From Halichondria panicea (taxonomy: Eukaryota > Porifera > Demospongiae > Suberitida > Halichondriidae): 64,000 bases of DNA. The stretch covers positions 5,101,442 to 5,165,441 of the forward strand of contig NC_087379.1 in assembly GCF_963675165.1 (NCBI RefSeq), in the 5' to 3' direction. The position numbers were made by a program, and so were the translations under genes. Every line of letters begins with the position of its first letter. Positions within the stretch are counted from its first letter, which is position 1. The notes under the pieces are model-generated. The model saw only the letters and a list, made by a program, of their open reading frames with translations, searched no databases and was not told the origin of the DNA. Shown piece by piece: positions 22,029-35,083 of the stretch.

Positions 22029-25000
22029 ATGGATATCAAAGCTGCCGTGGAAAGCTATCCTTCCTACCCTGATTACCCTGAAGACGAAGAACCGTAAGCA
22101 AAATGCAATGCATTCAACCTTGTAAATGTACACAGCTAGCACGTTTAGTGTTCATTTGGTACATAAAGTCTCCATGGTTACTCGAGATTGATGGCTAAAT
22201 CAACTGACGACAAGGTGTTTACTCTGTTCCGTACAATACGCATTGTGCAAGTACATTACGTGTCGCAATGCATAAGTTTTTAAGTGTACGTATTAAGTGT
22301 ACGTACCGTCTTTCTTCAAATATACGTATACGTACGTACATGTTGGGTTGACCTAATACTTGACAGTCCATGCATAGTCACAACGGATGCATAGTCACAA
22401 CAGTACAGACAGTATGTAGATATACCTTAGCCAGTAGAGTTGTGTTGGTAGTTCTGAACTACAGATATTCTTAGCGATAGAGGTACGTACTCTACAAGGG
22501 CTTGGTACGTACGTACATGTATTGTGAAGCTGATTCATAATCATGTTATAGTCGCGCGGAAGCCAGACCCGATGAAACACCTGGCTTGCGAGACCATGTT
22601 TGCTGTTGAACTTGAGCCACTAGTCAATATATCTTGGCTTCCCATGGTTGAGGAGTTCCGGTTATGTTGTCACACACCTGGCAAACACTACAATGTACAT
22701 GTATAATTACTGTAAATCATAGTCCCACCCTTGAACTATGAATGATATTCTGTTTGCTGGCTATACAGTTTATGCTGTACATGTTGCTAGCACTGTATGT
22801 AGCGGGTGCATGTGACTACCATCTTTGTAAGTGACAATGCAGAACATGTGTGCCAACATCAGTCCATTAGTGTATACTTGCATGAATTGTCCAAGCTTAG
22901 TATAGTTAGTGTCCTTGCATGCTGTGAAGACGTGGAATCAAAGAGTTTGTGTGTGATTTAGTTAGTGAGCAATGGATAGGGTAGTTTCTAACTCAGGCTA
23001 TCAAAGCTTCGGGTGAGTCAAGTACATGTAGATGATTGGATAGATCTCAGAAGTGCATGTAAATATTGCTTTATTCAAAATAAAGTGCAAGCATATCAGA
23101 TTCACTATTTTATTTTCCTATTTGCGTGTCTGTGTGTGTGTGTCTGTGTGTGGGCTCAGAGCGGAATTGTCTTCTAGTACTTCCAACTCTTACCGCACCT
23201 TTGATTCCAGTCATGTGCAGAACAGGTGACCTTGTGTCGTGTCACACGTAGCATACTGTATTGTGAATATCACTTCTATAGATGGTATATACTCAAACAT
23301 TTCATGACACATGTACATAAGTAACAGCAAGAGTCCATAATAAAAGAGAGAGAGTATCGAACGAAGTGTATCAGATGTAACGTGACTACCGGCTTGGTAA
23401 CTGACCAATCCGAACGCCTCTGGAGCCGCCACTTATTGAGGCAGCAATGAAGTTATTGCCAAATTGTCATATTGATCACATGTTTCAGACAGGTGGTCGC
23501 GTTACTTTCAGAATATATTTGATGCACAGTATGCACATGTTCTCTCTTTTATTATGGACTCTTGGTAACACATTACTCGATGCCATTGTTCATGACCTTA
23601 TTAAGCATAACGTGATTGTGTGTTCTTGCATCATTCATTTTACAGTCGCTAAATGTGATTTAATTTGTCGTCTACAGTCAGTTGAACATGGACGAGGAGA
23701 CCCATCCAATTGTTTCCAGCCAAGACCGCTATTCCAAGCAGCCCACATCCATCTGCAGCAAGTACTCACTCAGCACTGTTTTACTTGGTGAGCCGGCAAA
23801 GGTCTTGACGTAGGATTGTGTGCAAATGTTTCCGGATGCTAGTCTCTCCAGCGTGCATTTAGAGGGGGGGGAGGGGCCTAGGGCAGTATTATAGATGGGC
23901 TTTTGGTCCCCTAAAAGATGGCATGCCCCCTAAAACGGGGGAAACTTATTGTTTCAAAATACACGTAATGGATGATGTGTTTAGCTTCAAATTGGCATAA
24001 TACAAATCCAGGTCTGTATCTTACACACACACACACACTCAGGAGTTGGTATATTGCTGTTAGGAATTGCTTTGTTATTTGTGTCTGTTGCCTTTGGCGT
24101 CACTGTGGCGACCTCCCAGCAAGGCTCCGGGGGCAATCCAACAGTCGATGATGTGTGCGTGACCCCTAGCTGCGTGAAACTGGCAGCGTCCATCCTCTCC
24201 AGCATGAACGAGAGTGTGAACCCGTGTCAGGACTTCTACAACTTCACCTGTGGGGGGTGGGACGATGACAACATTGTGCCACCAGGTAAGCAGTACAATC
24301 ATGTATGCAAACGTGTGCGTGGGCTCAGTGTGTTCATCAAGTACCTGTATTTCTAGTAGAGTAGAGTAGGATTTACTATAATAATAACAGATCAAGTGCC
24401 CGTGAGTAAATTAGTGTTTTTTGGAGCTAGCTGTACTAGCTACATGTATGGCACTACCTAATAGGCTAGACACATTGCAGAGCGCTATTTCATGAATCAA
24501 AGATTAGAGATTTCAGTACAGATTGTCATATCAAGTATGGGATAGTAGAAGATTTACATGTTCAGTGTGAATTGACTAATTAACTCTCTTCCTCGTTCCA
24601 GGCTACCCTCGCTATTCGACGTTTGACCAACTGGGTGATCGCAACATCGTTGCCCTCAAGAAGATACTGGACCGTGGACAGGATGATGGAGTGGAGGCAG
24701 TAAAGAAAGTGATATACTTCTACCAGTCTTGTTTGAATCTCACCGGTATTGAGATGCTTGGAGTAGGTCCCCTACAGGACCTCATCAACCGCACAGGTTA
24801 ATGCATAACAGTGCATTCTGGGGTCTGTATCCACTAGTAATGGGTCTTAGCAGATTTGGTTTGATTTGGTTTGATTTGGTTCACTTGTGGTTCAGTACAG
24901 GCAATTAGAACCTCTGAAGATACTTAGTAAATTGTGGCGATTAGAACCTCTGAATTTACTAACAGTTCTCCCACCCTCTCTGCAGAGGCGGTTGGACACA

Positions 25001-28000
25001 AATAATTTCACTTTCATAGCACTAAAATTCCAAAAATCATAATTATGACAGCCATGAATATCATCAGAATAATTACGAGTCAACACTTCAGATACACCAT
25101 CAGCACTATTTTACTCCTTCGTGTTTATCTTTTCTGAAAAGGCATCTTCTGCTAGTCTATCAATATTAGCAGATACATGTAAGGACTAACATTAGAAATC
25201 TCCTAGAAATCTAATATAGGTGCTACGAGCCAAAGAAAGCGCAACAAACACCTACAGTATGTACATCGTCAGTTTCTGGCTGTTTACTTTGAATAACTAC
25301 GCTATTCACTTAATGCACAGGATATACATGTAGCTAGGCATTATTTATAACTACTCTAGAGTGCTATTCATAGCATGATTGTTCGTAGTCCTTTAGCCTA
25401 GCTACAGTGTAGGAGAGCAAGTTCCTTCTTTCTTCGTGAATGTACGTAATTATTCCTCCGTAAAACTTCAGTGACACGTGGCCAACCTCCTCTGCCTCTC
25501 TGCTAACCCTTATCTTGTTATGGAAATATTGACAGCTAGCCCTGCTTCTGTGATGATGTAGATCAAACGAAACTAACATTACTTCAACTGATTTCAGACA
25601 TGATGTCTAGACATAATTATAAATAAATAATCAGTGGCTTTCACTACATCATATTTTGTCATGCTGGATATTTTTTTTTGCAATAGCACGTACACTAGCT
25701 ACCAAACATCAACTCAAGCATTTCATTCTTATAGAGATGTTGTGAACAGTTTCGGCAGCTTGTGCACCACAGCTTGTTCCACACACTCCAGATGGAACGT
25801 GCTTTCAGTGTTCCTGTCAGTCATAGACACATGCACTTGTATAACTATTATTAATAAACAGTACAAATAGAGAGGGAGAGATAGCTATTAGCTTTAATAT
25901 TGTATGTTTGTTCAACTTTCTGGACTGTTGAGGAAATGACACAAAATACGACGTGTGCTGGGATGTATTGATTAATTTACCAGAATATTTTAATACTTCC
26001 TAATAGTAACAACTACAGTATAGATGATATGTCTCTCACCACCAGGTGGGTGGAGCCTATTGCTGGGCAATGACTCGTTTTGGGACATCAACAATGCCCC
26101 CTTCCTGGCTGAGAAGGTATACAGTAGCCCCGCCTTCTTCACAATGGATGTTGGCATTGACGACAAGAACTCTTCAAACCATATCCTTGAGGTAGGAACA
26201 TGTAGTCTAAAATGTGCTCATTATTATTTTGGATTGCGTGTCCTGTGATACATACTACAGTAGTGCGGGCCACTTGGTCCTCTGAGAAGTCCAGAGCACT
26301 AGGATACTGTGCTGGTGTTTTGCCTATTTTATAATGATGAGGTAATTCTTTCGTACAGTTTCAGCAGTCTGGGCTGACCCTGTCCAGTCCGAGCGCGTAC
26401 ACGGACAATCGGACCGGCTCCCTCAACCTGGCTGCCCTCAAGACATTCATTGTGTCCACCCTGTCTCTCATTCAGCCCTCAGGCAACACCACTTTGTTTG
26501 AGGAGGCTGCCGACGGTATCATTGAGTTCGAGACCAGTCTGGCCACGGTTAGTACTATTAGTACCTCACAGCTTTGCTTTAGAATTGAGTTTAACACTGT
26601 ACGTATTTACTTTTTGGATTCCGGGGGAAAGAGTGGCTCAAATTTGACAAAAGGGGTTGAGCTTGAGGCTTATTTGAAGGCCTAAATGTACATGTACATG
26701 TAAATCTCATGATTAGTTAAGCCTCTGTTAGGCTAGATGCTGCTTCGGTATTTGCATGCAAGTCACTCATTTGCTGCACTATCTTTCAAAAGGAAATAAA
26801 TATTGTCATTTGTTCCTCCATTGCCTTAATGACAGAGCCACATGCTCCCCCTGTCCAGCTCTTCTACAGCAATGTTGACCTGCGAGACATAGACAAGACG
26901 TACAACCTGCTTAAGGTGAATGAACTCTCCAAACTATGGCCGTACTTCCGCTGGGAAGACTTTGTGGCTGAGATGATGGATAATGTAAAGGTCAACGTTA
27001 GCATGGATGAGACTGTTATCATGCGCACTCCATACTACTTCTCCAACCTCACTAAACTGTACAACTCCACTGAGCAAAGGTGAGCAGTATACTCAGGGGT
27101 GGTGGGTGGGTGGAAGGATGGTCTGCCTCAGGGTGTCATACAGGGGGGATATCCCCCCCCCCTTTTTTTGCATTCAGGTACTAGTTGTATGACTGAGTGT
27201 CCATAGCTGGCAATTTTACATAACTATAGCTGGGTATTGAAATAACAGTTGATCTTTTTTTTAGCAAAATGTTCTAGTTACTTTTCTTATTTCCCCCCTC
27301 TACATCAAAATCCTGTATGACACCCTGTGCCTGCCATCTCTGGTTTTGGTGGAATCAATGGATTATGTGGTGCATGCAGCCCTGATATACACATACCTAG
27401 TTGATTATTTTTCTGGTACTGAGCCTAGGTGAAAGTGATGAGAATGAGCAGCACAGGTGTTCTGTTGTTGAATGTACAACTAGCTAGTTATTCCAAGTCT
27501 CTAACATGTTGGTTCTGGGAATGAGCAGGCTTTGCACTAGAAAATGTTTGGGTACACTTATAGTATTATTATTATGATGATCTTTACCTGATTGATATTA
27601 AATGACTCGTGTTGCCAGAGGAGGTACAACATGCGTGCTTCAATTACATGTAGGTGTAATTAGCAATTTAATACTCAGTGCTGTAAGTCAGCAAAATAAT
27701 AATATGTTCATGATCAAACATAGAACATGATCAGATATAGAAACTTAAACGCTATAGCTAATAAAAACAACAGGCAGCAGTTAGTACGTTCAGTTCCTTA
27801 CACACTAGCTACATTTAGTTGAGTCTACTTGGTACACACAGTACATGTCAGTTCTTTCTGAGTGTCATACGGTCCACAAGGTAGGCCACTGCAGGTAGCC
27901 TCCACATGATAGAACACCGCAGCAGCTGAGTCACCCGCACTTCCTGGAATTCTTTCAGGAGATCGGTCAACACACTCGTACATGGTTCGATAGTGGCGGT

Positions 28001-31000
28001 TAGCAGCCGTAGACATCAGATAGCCAATGTATTCACGAGTCCAAGATGTTGGGCACTCCATTCGAGCTGGTATCATCAGCAGTGATGCTCTGGTAGAGGC
28101 GTAACAAACGGCACAAGGTGCATTGTGATCAAATGAGCCAATTGGCCCACCACCGTTTGTCTGATACTCAGTTCCATAAAGAGGGCTAAAATTCTGCACT
28201 CCAGCTAGATAAGCTCCATATTGAGGGTTATGAGGCATGCACAGATAGTTTGCTCCACCTCCAGTGTTGGACCACAAACTCCCAGCCGTTATTCCATGAT
28301 ATAGCAGCACTGTCCCGGACACATATGGACAAGATTTCCTACCCCATCTGACGTAAGTGACCCCTCCTGAGGCTCCTATTGCAGCATTATAAAAGTAAAT
28401 ATAAGTTGCCATTTTGATAGTACAGCAGGGTAATTTTCTGGGGTAAAATCGAACAGCAGTGCTTTTCGTGAGTAAAAAATTCAGTACGTGCACTGCATTG
28501 CATGCGTTCCGGTAAACCACGCCTAGCCTTTTTGTGAGTAAATTTTCGTTGAGGTAAGCTTGCCCAAGAAATAACGAATTGTTTACTCCACGAAAATTAC
28601 ACGCTATGCGGTGTTAGTATAGCATAAAATTTAATAGTAGACTGTTGCGTCTAATATAATTATATTCTTATACCTTGTACCACAGTGAGGTACTGCAAGA
28701 GTATGCAGATTGATATCGCTGTAGCTGTTGATGCTTTCATCTTTAATCTCTTGGCGGGTTGTCCTGGATGGTGAATGGCTGCTTGAAATGTTGGCTCATT
28801 TTATACTACACTTGGTTTACAACTGGTTTAAAGGGGTTAATGGGTTAGATGGGGTAAGGTTAATGGGTTATGTCTGATAAATATGTGGGGGGTTAGATGT
28901 GGTAAGGTTAATGGGTTATTTGAGGGTTAGATGGTGCTTGACCACATGTTTCTTGCGCATGCCCGTGTTGGTTGGTATCTGTACGTCACCTGTTAACCAC
29001 ATTTAACCCTTGGGGTAAGGTTATATGGGGGTTAGATGGGGTAAGGTTAATGGGCTAGACATAAAGGCATACGACAATCAATCAGCAACAATTTCTGAGT
29101 CCTTCAAAAATAGCTCAAATATAGTTTTAATTTGTAAATACTATTTTAAGTAGTCATACCTCGGGAGGTCATCACTTGCCAATGCAATTGACATCGATAT
29201 TGGAGGTGAAAATGATATTCCTAGCATACATGTACCTACGTAACAGTAGTGCAATACAGGCCAGCAATTTGAAAGTAGTAAATGTACGTATGTACATTTC
29301 ATATACTTTGAATTCATGTGTAAACAGTAGTCAGTAGTCCAGAAAAAACAAATGCTTAAACGTAAAGAGTATTGAGCATCAAAAGTAATGTAATGTAGTG
29401 ACACAATTGCGTACGCTAGCTGTTTGTGATGGATTTGACTCCCCATCTTTTGTTTCAATACTTTTTGGTGCTCTCCCCGGCCAATCCTTGCAATAAGCAA
29501 TATTTTTATTGGAGATAATTCACCCAATATTCTCGTTGCAGTGTTCTGGAGAACTATGCCAAGTGGCAGCTGATCCGCTCCTACATACCCTACCTCAGCG
29601 ACAACTTCGTCAATGTCTACTATGCCTTCACCAAGACAACACAAGGTACTGAGCACTATCACACATGTTGACTGGTCTATTGTGATAACCTTACCTTAAT
29701 TAAGCAAATAATGTACTGCATATGAATGTGCTCTTATAAAAACACTATTTTGCTCTCCCTCCCCCTGCCAAAATGTCTGGATGAAACCCTGCACGCTTAT
29801 ACACATAATTATATAGTCAACCAGTTTGTATTTGTAGCCCATGCATTTTGAATAATTATAGTTACAATGTTGAGGATATTTATGATATCTCTTACTTTTC
29901 ACTGTCCCCACAGGTTCTGGAGAGCAGCAGCGCTACAAGACGTGCATTGGGGTGGTTCAGGACCTGCTGCCCATTGCCCTGGCTCGACCATACTCAAAGT
30001 ACGTACTGCCTCAGGGGACAAAGGTCAGTCAAGTGCAAACAAAAGGAATGTGATGTACTATAAAGTACGTGTACGTTGATTGTGGAATTACATGCCAGTA
30101 GTAATTTTGAAAAGTAGAATGCTTACCACCATGTACATGTAGATTTGCTGTGAAACTCTTCCCTCAAAAACGATAATAATGTGTACGTACAATGTACATG
30201 TACATGTAGCTGTACAAATATAGTACACATTGACCCCATACCCACATTACACCCTATAGGGCAATGTATCCATGGTGGTAGACAACATCAAGAGTGCCTT
30301 TAAGGAGCGGCTGGATGCCAACACCTGGTTGGACGCCACCACCAAGGAGAAGTGTAAGGATAAGGTGGACGCCATCACTAAACAGGTGGCCTATCCCGAC
30401 CAACTCTTTGACGACAACTACCTCAACGGGCTCTACCAGAATGTGAGTAGACTGTTTCTAACTGCCCGAAAGTGAATTTTACAATGCTGGCCTATCAACC
30501 TGGCTTAATGCAGTCATAATAAAGTCCCATCAATTTTTTGTCATTCTACATTCTTAAATTAATTATTTCCCCACTCTCCCTCCTTCCCTCCGTACAGTAC
30601 AACATCAGTGCTGAGACCTACTTTGACAACTTTCTGCTCAGCTCAAAGGAAGTGTTGTTTGACAACCTACAGCTGCTGAGAGGACCGGTGGACAAGACCA
30701 TGTGGTTAAACGCCCCCACAGCTGTCAACGCTTACTATGACCCACAATTCAACGGATTCGGTAAGGGCACAATAAGTAGTTATTAGAAGATTGTACACAG
30801 CACTAGCAAGAGTGCATTACATTTCTAAGTTTTCCTCGTTGGACGTACATGTACATGTATAATACATAACAGCTAGACTTTCACATAATTTGGTAATTCT
30901 CTTGCTACTTGCTGCAAACACAATTTTTTCGGGGGAGGGCTGAATAGAGTGCACATTAACATTATCTAGAGGCAATCAGCTACCTTTGGTGATCTACATG

Positions 31001-34000
31001 TAGTGCTTCATTTTTGCCATGCATAATGCGCAAGCTCTCAAAGTGATGACTTTCTACAGAGCTACAACTCTTTTTGAAATTATTGATCATCTCTTGGCTG
31101 AGTTACCTACAGTGTACATGTACGTGTGCAACTTTAACGAGAACGTCCAGGTAGCTCCCAGTGTGTAGTTCAAGCCGTCCATCAACTTCTAGTTTTAAAT
31201 GCTCATCTCTTGCATACATGTAGGACAATAATTATTGTGTAGTGAACATAATTAATAATAATCCGCTCTTACACCTCAAAATAGAGTGATCATCTTCTCG
31301 TTTGAATATATCTCTGACATTACCTGCATGCCTCTGGCTACTGCGGTTGCTATACAAGAGTTTTTGTAACTTCATTATATTGACATCGTTTTCTCCATAT
31401 GCAGTGTTTCTGGAGGGGATTCTAAATATACCATTCTTTGACGCAGGATGGCCATTGTGAGTTGTCATGGTACTGTGTGGATGTACGCTCAGTTTGGCTA
31501 TCATGTTACGTATAGTTTTTTAACTATATACTTCACATGTACATGCCTCCTTAGTAACTGTATGTGTGAAATTTGTGAAATGTGCAAGAGTACCCTAGCT
31601 TGTAGAGAGCCAATAGCTACCGTACGGGTAGAAAATTTCGAGGGTGTAAATTTTCGTGCAATTCAATATTCTGTCTTATTTGGAAAATTTCGCGGGTAGT
31701 AAATTTCATGGAGTTAGGGTGTGTCACTATCTCGCATGCGTAAACAAAGTCTTTCGCGGGTTTTAATTTTCGTGTTCTGCAGCCACCCACGAAAAACGCG
31801 AAATTAAAAACACCTCGAAATTTTCTACCCGTACGGTATACTGTATAGCGAGTTATTTTCGAGCCACTAAATTTTCACAGATTGCCCAAACTAAACATTT
31901 CGAGGATTTTATTTTCGAGGATAGAGGTTCAAATGACCAAACCCCTACAGTAGAGAGGTTTCAATGCCGAATGTAAACCAATTTTCGAGGCACTAAATTT
32001 TCTTGTTTCTGGGTCAATCCTCAAAAGGTTCGTGCTTCGAAAAGAACCGGCTATACATGTGTGGATTAATGATGTGGTAGAATTCCTTCCATTTCCTGCA
32101 TTGAAGAATTCCCATGTTTTCATTGAGCACTTGCAATGACTGATTAGTTCACAGCATGTGCACACTCCCCTCCAGCTACTCCACATATGGTGCTCTTGGT
32201 GTGGTGGTGGGTCACGAGCTCACACACGGCTTCGATGACCAGGGTAAGTTATCAACCCCATATATGTAATTATAATTATAAATGAAGTTGTATGTCTCAA
32301 TGTGACATGTTCCATAGCTAAGTGCATTGCACAAAGTGTTTTCATTATAAATGGCCTATTGTGTTCCTAGAAACTCCTTAGTGCCCTGCAGTGCCATATT
32401 GTATTACCTATATGCTTGCTCTTTATCATCGACTAATTAAGTGCCCCCTCCCCCTCTCCAGGTCAGCGTTATGATAAGGATGGTATTCTGGAGCCGTGGT
32501 GGAGCAGTGACTCTGTGAAGGCATTTGACCAGAGGAAGGAGTGCTTTGTAGAGCAGTACTCAAAGTACGAGGTGTTTGGATATCAAGTGAGAGCCTTTGA
32601 TACTTTATTGATGGTTTATAGTTTCATTGCTGCAAGCATCTGTGTATGTGTATACGTAAGTATGATACAATGGTGTATATAATAATACTATAACATGCAT
32701 GTGTTGTACATGCAAACAAAAAGCTACTGTAATATTATTGTATCTAGTGGTAACCAAGGGTAGCCCTACATGTTTATCTTGCTAAACTCTTGGTTAATGG
32801 TTCCCAGAAACTATTGCACCCGAGTGCACCACATGAAGCTGTAGAGCTACTGATAAGATCAAGACTTTCAGTGTTTCCCCACCATGTTTTTGCTTAGGCA
32901 TACCACACAGGACACCTCAGATATCATGGAGATATCCAGTAAACTTTGCTGGTTGCACTGCAGATAATGAAAGCTCGAAAAACCGTTTAAATGTCTGACA
33001 GTTTGTAATGTAATTTTGTGATTTGGCAAAGATCGTACATCTTATTTTTGAAGCCATTAAATAAAACCTGCAATTGTTTGATGCTTGTACAATACGGTAT
33101 ATAAAACTGTAATATTCATTTAGGTATATTATATGCTTTGTTCAGATTAATGGCAGTTTGACTTTAGGAGAGAACATTGCTGACAATGGAGGAATCAAGT
33201 CTGCCTTCCAGGTGAGTAGGTCCTATCATATATGGCCTGTGTAGGAGGCTCAGTCACCAGTTCATAGCACCTACAGTTTCGAATGTACAATAACCAATTA
33301 GACAATAAAACCACAGATCCATAGAAATATTTATTTATTATGTACATGCATCCGCATGTTTCACAAAGGCATGGGTCTTCCACAATTCTGTTTTCCTCTA
33401 GGCCCACAAAGATGTGGTTACAAAGAACCAGCTTAAGGAGCAGTCTCTACCTGGGCTCACCAAGTACACCCCAGAGCAGATGCTGTTCATTAACTTCGGT
33501 CAGGTGAGACAGAGACAGCTATGCGTACCATAATTATAGGCAGGTGTTGAGTTACGAGTGGTCGTAAGGATTAAGTACTTCCTTGTTGTGGGTAAATTGA
33601 ATGATATATGCTAGCTATGTTCTCTATGTCAACGAACATCGATCTGATCATAATTATGCTATCACCATGCAAGTTTGTTTGCGCTAACCCTAACTATCCA
33701 ACCCTTGCTGACATATACACACAGGTGTGGTGCTCACTGTTCACTCCAGAGGCCGTCAGTGTCTCTACTAAAGTGGACCCACACAGTCCAGGGCCATACA
33801 GGTGAGTCACTCAGCCTTTAAGTGTAATGGGTCCCCCCTAGCCATAAGATCATAACAGTTGAACTGGACTAGCTCCTATGGGGAACAAATTCTGTCACTA
33901 TACAGAGAGTACCTTTGTTTATGTTTTGTACACAAACTGTTCATTTGTAACCTGGGTGCCTGGTACTTATATCACGTGGGGTTTCACTGCATAAACGTTT

Positions 34001-34193
34001 AGGGTCATTCACATAATTTTGTTTGTGTGTATAGTGATACCTATATCTATTTTCAATGTGCTAAGCTAACTGTGCCCCCCCCCCCCCTCTCAGAGTGATT
34101 GGTTCGCTGGTGAATAGTCCGGAGTTTGCCAGTGCCTTCAATTGCCCTACCGACTCTCCCATGAATCCCACGGATAAGTGCCTCATGTGGTAA
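22029..34193 (+). CDS. Neprilysin/ECE-type M13 zinc metallopeptidase, 18 exons, 779 aa (copy A)
   Basis: Exons: 22029-22093, 23678-23787, 24043-24285, 24602-24796, 26046-26191, 26359-26547, 26838-27079, 29542-29645, 29914-30023, 30260-30442, 30598-30760, 31405-31456, 32176-32243, 32462-32586, 33146-33211, 33402-33503, 33725-33801 and 34094-34193. Every junction keeps phase with GT-AG borders; the sum is 2340 nt. The exon 6/7 border is the least certain. The product is a type II membrane protein: an acidic cytosolic tail of about 57 residues, one TM helix ([18 protein letters not shown]), then a Cys-rich ectodomain ([12 protein letters not shown]). M13 signatures: NAYYD (exon 11), zinc site HELTH (exon 13), GENIADNGG with the third zinc ligand Glu (exon 15), and C-terminal CLMW. 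It should cleave extracellular peptides. Introns 7 and 11 contain antisense genes or relics. This is the only undamaged copy in the window. Confidence 0.93.
27825..28740 (-). CDS. Short-chain collagen C4-like secreted protein lacking Gly-X-Y repeats (nested, copy A)
   Basis: Exon 1 (28740-28674) encodes a signal peptide ([20 protein letters not shown]). A GT-AG intron joins it in phase to exon 2 (28375-27825), which starts [17 protein letters not shown] and encodes the Cys-rich C-terminal domain of sponge short-chain collagens: [68 protein letters not shown] and a final CTVCTK. The paralogue at 51578-52712 has 16 Gly-X-Y triplets between the same two parts; here they are missing. The gene lies antisense within intron 7 of the M13 gene. 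The minus-strand open frame also runs upstream of 28375, but that stretch aligns with intron sequence of the paralogue. The product would be a secreted globular domain unable to form a collagen triple helix. Confidence 0.8.
28417..28615. mobile_element. MITE of the TACCGTATAGCGGG family, inside the collagen-like gene intron (copy A)
   Basis: Degenerate ends (TAGTACAGCAGGGTAATTTT and the inverted AAATTACACGCTATGCGG) match the family described at 46002-46213. The orthologous copy sits at 52401-52603 in the paralogous intron, so this insertion predates the locus duplication. Confidence 0.55.
28838..29060. repeat. Degenerate GGGTTA-rich minisatellite upstream of the nested gene
   Basis: Irregular repeats built from GGGGTTAGATGGGGTAAGG and TTAATGGGTTA units, resembling scrambled telomere-type TTAGGG sequence. 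They lie just 5' of the nested collagen-like gene on its strand. A shorter version is at 52795-52835 and 52980-53010 around the paralogue, where a MITE separates the two parts. Confidence 0.6.
30880..31230 (-). pseudogene. Decayed relic of the intron-11 nested gene family (copy A)
   Basis: Minus-strand sequence matches the better preserved family member at 41076-42503. The LRAY motif region and the segment encoding the Val-Leu-Pro-Lys-Tyr-like tail are recognisable, but many stops intervene. It occupies the same intron of the M13 gene as the other copies. Confidence 0.5.
31618..31838. mobile_element. MITE, TACCGTACGGGTAGAAAATT ends
   Basis: Terminal inverted repeats of about 27 bp begin TACCGTACGGGTAGAAAATT at 31618 and end with the inverse at 31838. 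The interior repeats TTTCGYGGG/TTTTCGTG motifs typical of this family. It is inserted in M13 intron 12 and absent from the matching site in copy C. Confidence 0.8.
31839..32055. mobile_element. MITE abutting the previous one, TACTGTATAGCGAG ends
   Basis: Left end TACTGTATAGCGAGTTATTT at 31839 and inverted right end AAAGAACCGGCTATA at 32055, with interior TTTTCGAGGCACTAAATTTT motifs. The interior is close to the element at 48705-48875, which shares CATTTCGAGGATT/GCCTCGAAAA blocks. Two family members therefore sit head to tail. Confidence 0.7.
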
Positions 34194-34427
34194 CACTTGC
34201 TATCCTCCCATTACAAACTATTGTGTTTTTGTTTGTGCTCAGTTTTGCTTTAGAGCAGTTTTGATTTTAAAACATCGTTTCACTACTTTGTTGACATTCT
34301 TTCAGTAAATTGAATTGGTATCACTTAGTAAATTGAATTGGTATCACTATGCTATATTTATGCCCATGCGCACCGAGGTATACGGTAGAGTGCATGTGTG
34401 CGTGTATGTGCGTGTGTGTGCGCGCAC

Positions 34428-35083
34428 TAAAAGAGTGGCGCTAATTTTGTATTTGTGTAGCGACAAGTTAAAAGAGTGGCGCTAATTTTGTGGGGATAAT
34501 CAAGTTTGTGTGGTGACAAGCTGGTACAAATTTTGTGGGGGTTGGCTATGCAAAAAGAGTGACGCTAACGCAGTAGATACAAATAGTGGCGCTAATTTGT
34601 GTGTTTTGAGTGGTTTTACTTAGCTCAAAATTAATGACCTTTGGACTAACGTAGTTTATATAAAGTGCAGTGCTCTTTCTTTCTCGCCTCCAGCTTTGGA
34701 GAGTGCACGTGACCGCATGGCAAGTACAAGAAAATTGAGTGTGTCTACTGTTATTAAATGTTATTACTGACTTAATTCAATGACAGAAAGTCTAGTTGAG
34801 GAACATCCTCTGTGTTCAAAGTGTCAAGGCACTCTGATATTACAGATGAAACTTAACCAACCAGTTTGTTTTATTTCCACAAGCAAAACACAAAGTTTAG
34901 GGCTAATTTGTTGCACACACAATCAGCACCAGCTTGTCGCCACACAAACACGAAGTTTAGCCCCACTCTCTTTTGAGTAGCCCCACAAAATTAGCGCCAC
35001 TGTTTTTAGCTTGTCACACACAAATACAAAGTTCAATAGCGCCACTCTTTTAGTTTGTAGCTTGTCACCACACAAAAACAAAT
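34428..35083. mobile_element. Foldback element with long, internally repeated arms
   Basis: The left arm repeats AAAAGAGTGGCGCTAATTTTG several times with variants from 34428 to about 34600. The right arm (about 34870-35083) carries the reverse complement units AAAATTAGCGCCACT, AGCTTGTCRCCACACAAA and AGCGCCACTCTTTTAG. The middle ~250 bp is unique. No transposase. It lies 3' of the intact M13 gene. Confidence 0.8.

Noticed and set aside
28376-28520. Continuous minus-strand extension of the collagen-like exon (copy A) to an upstream ATG
   Set aside because: This stretch aligns with intron and MITE sequence in copy C, and the signal-peptide exon joins in phase at 28375.
29141-29662. 173 aa minus-strand open frame (and its twin at 53684-54025)
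   Set aside because: It is antisense to M13 exon 8 plus intron; its similarity between copies is explained by duplication of the peptidase exon.
31232-31504. 90 aa minus-strand open frame over M13 exon 12
   Set aside because: Antisense reading of a real exon; disrupted in other copies.
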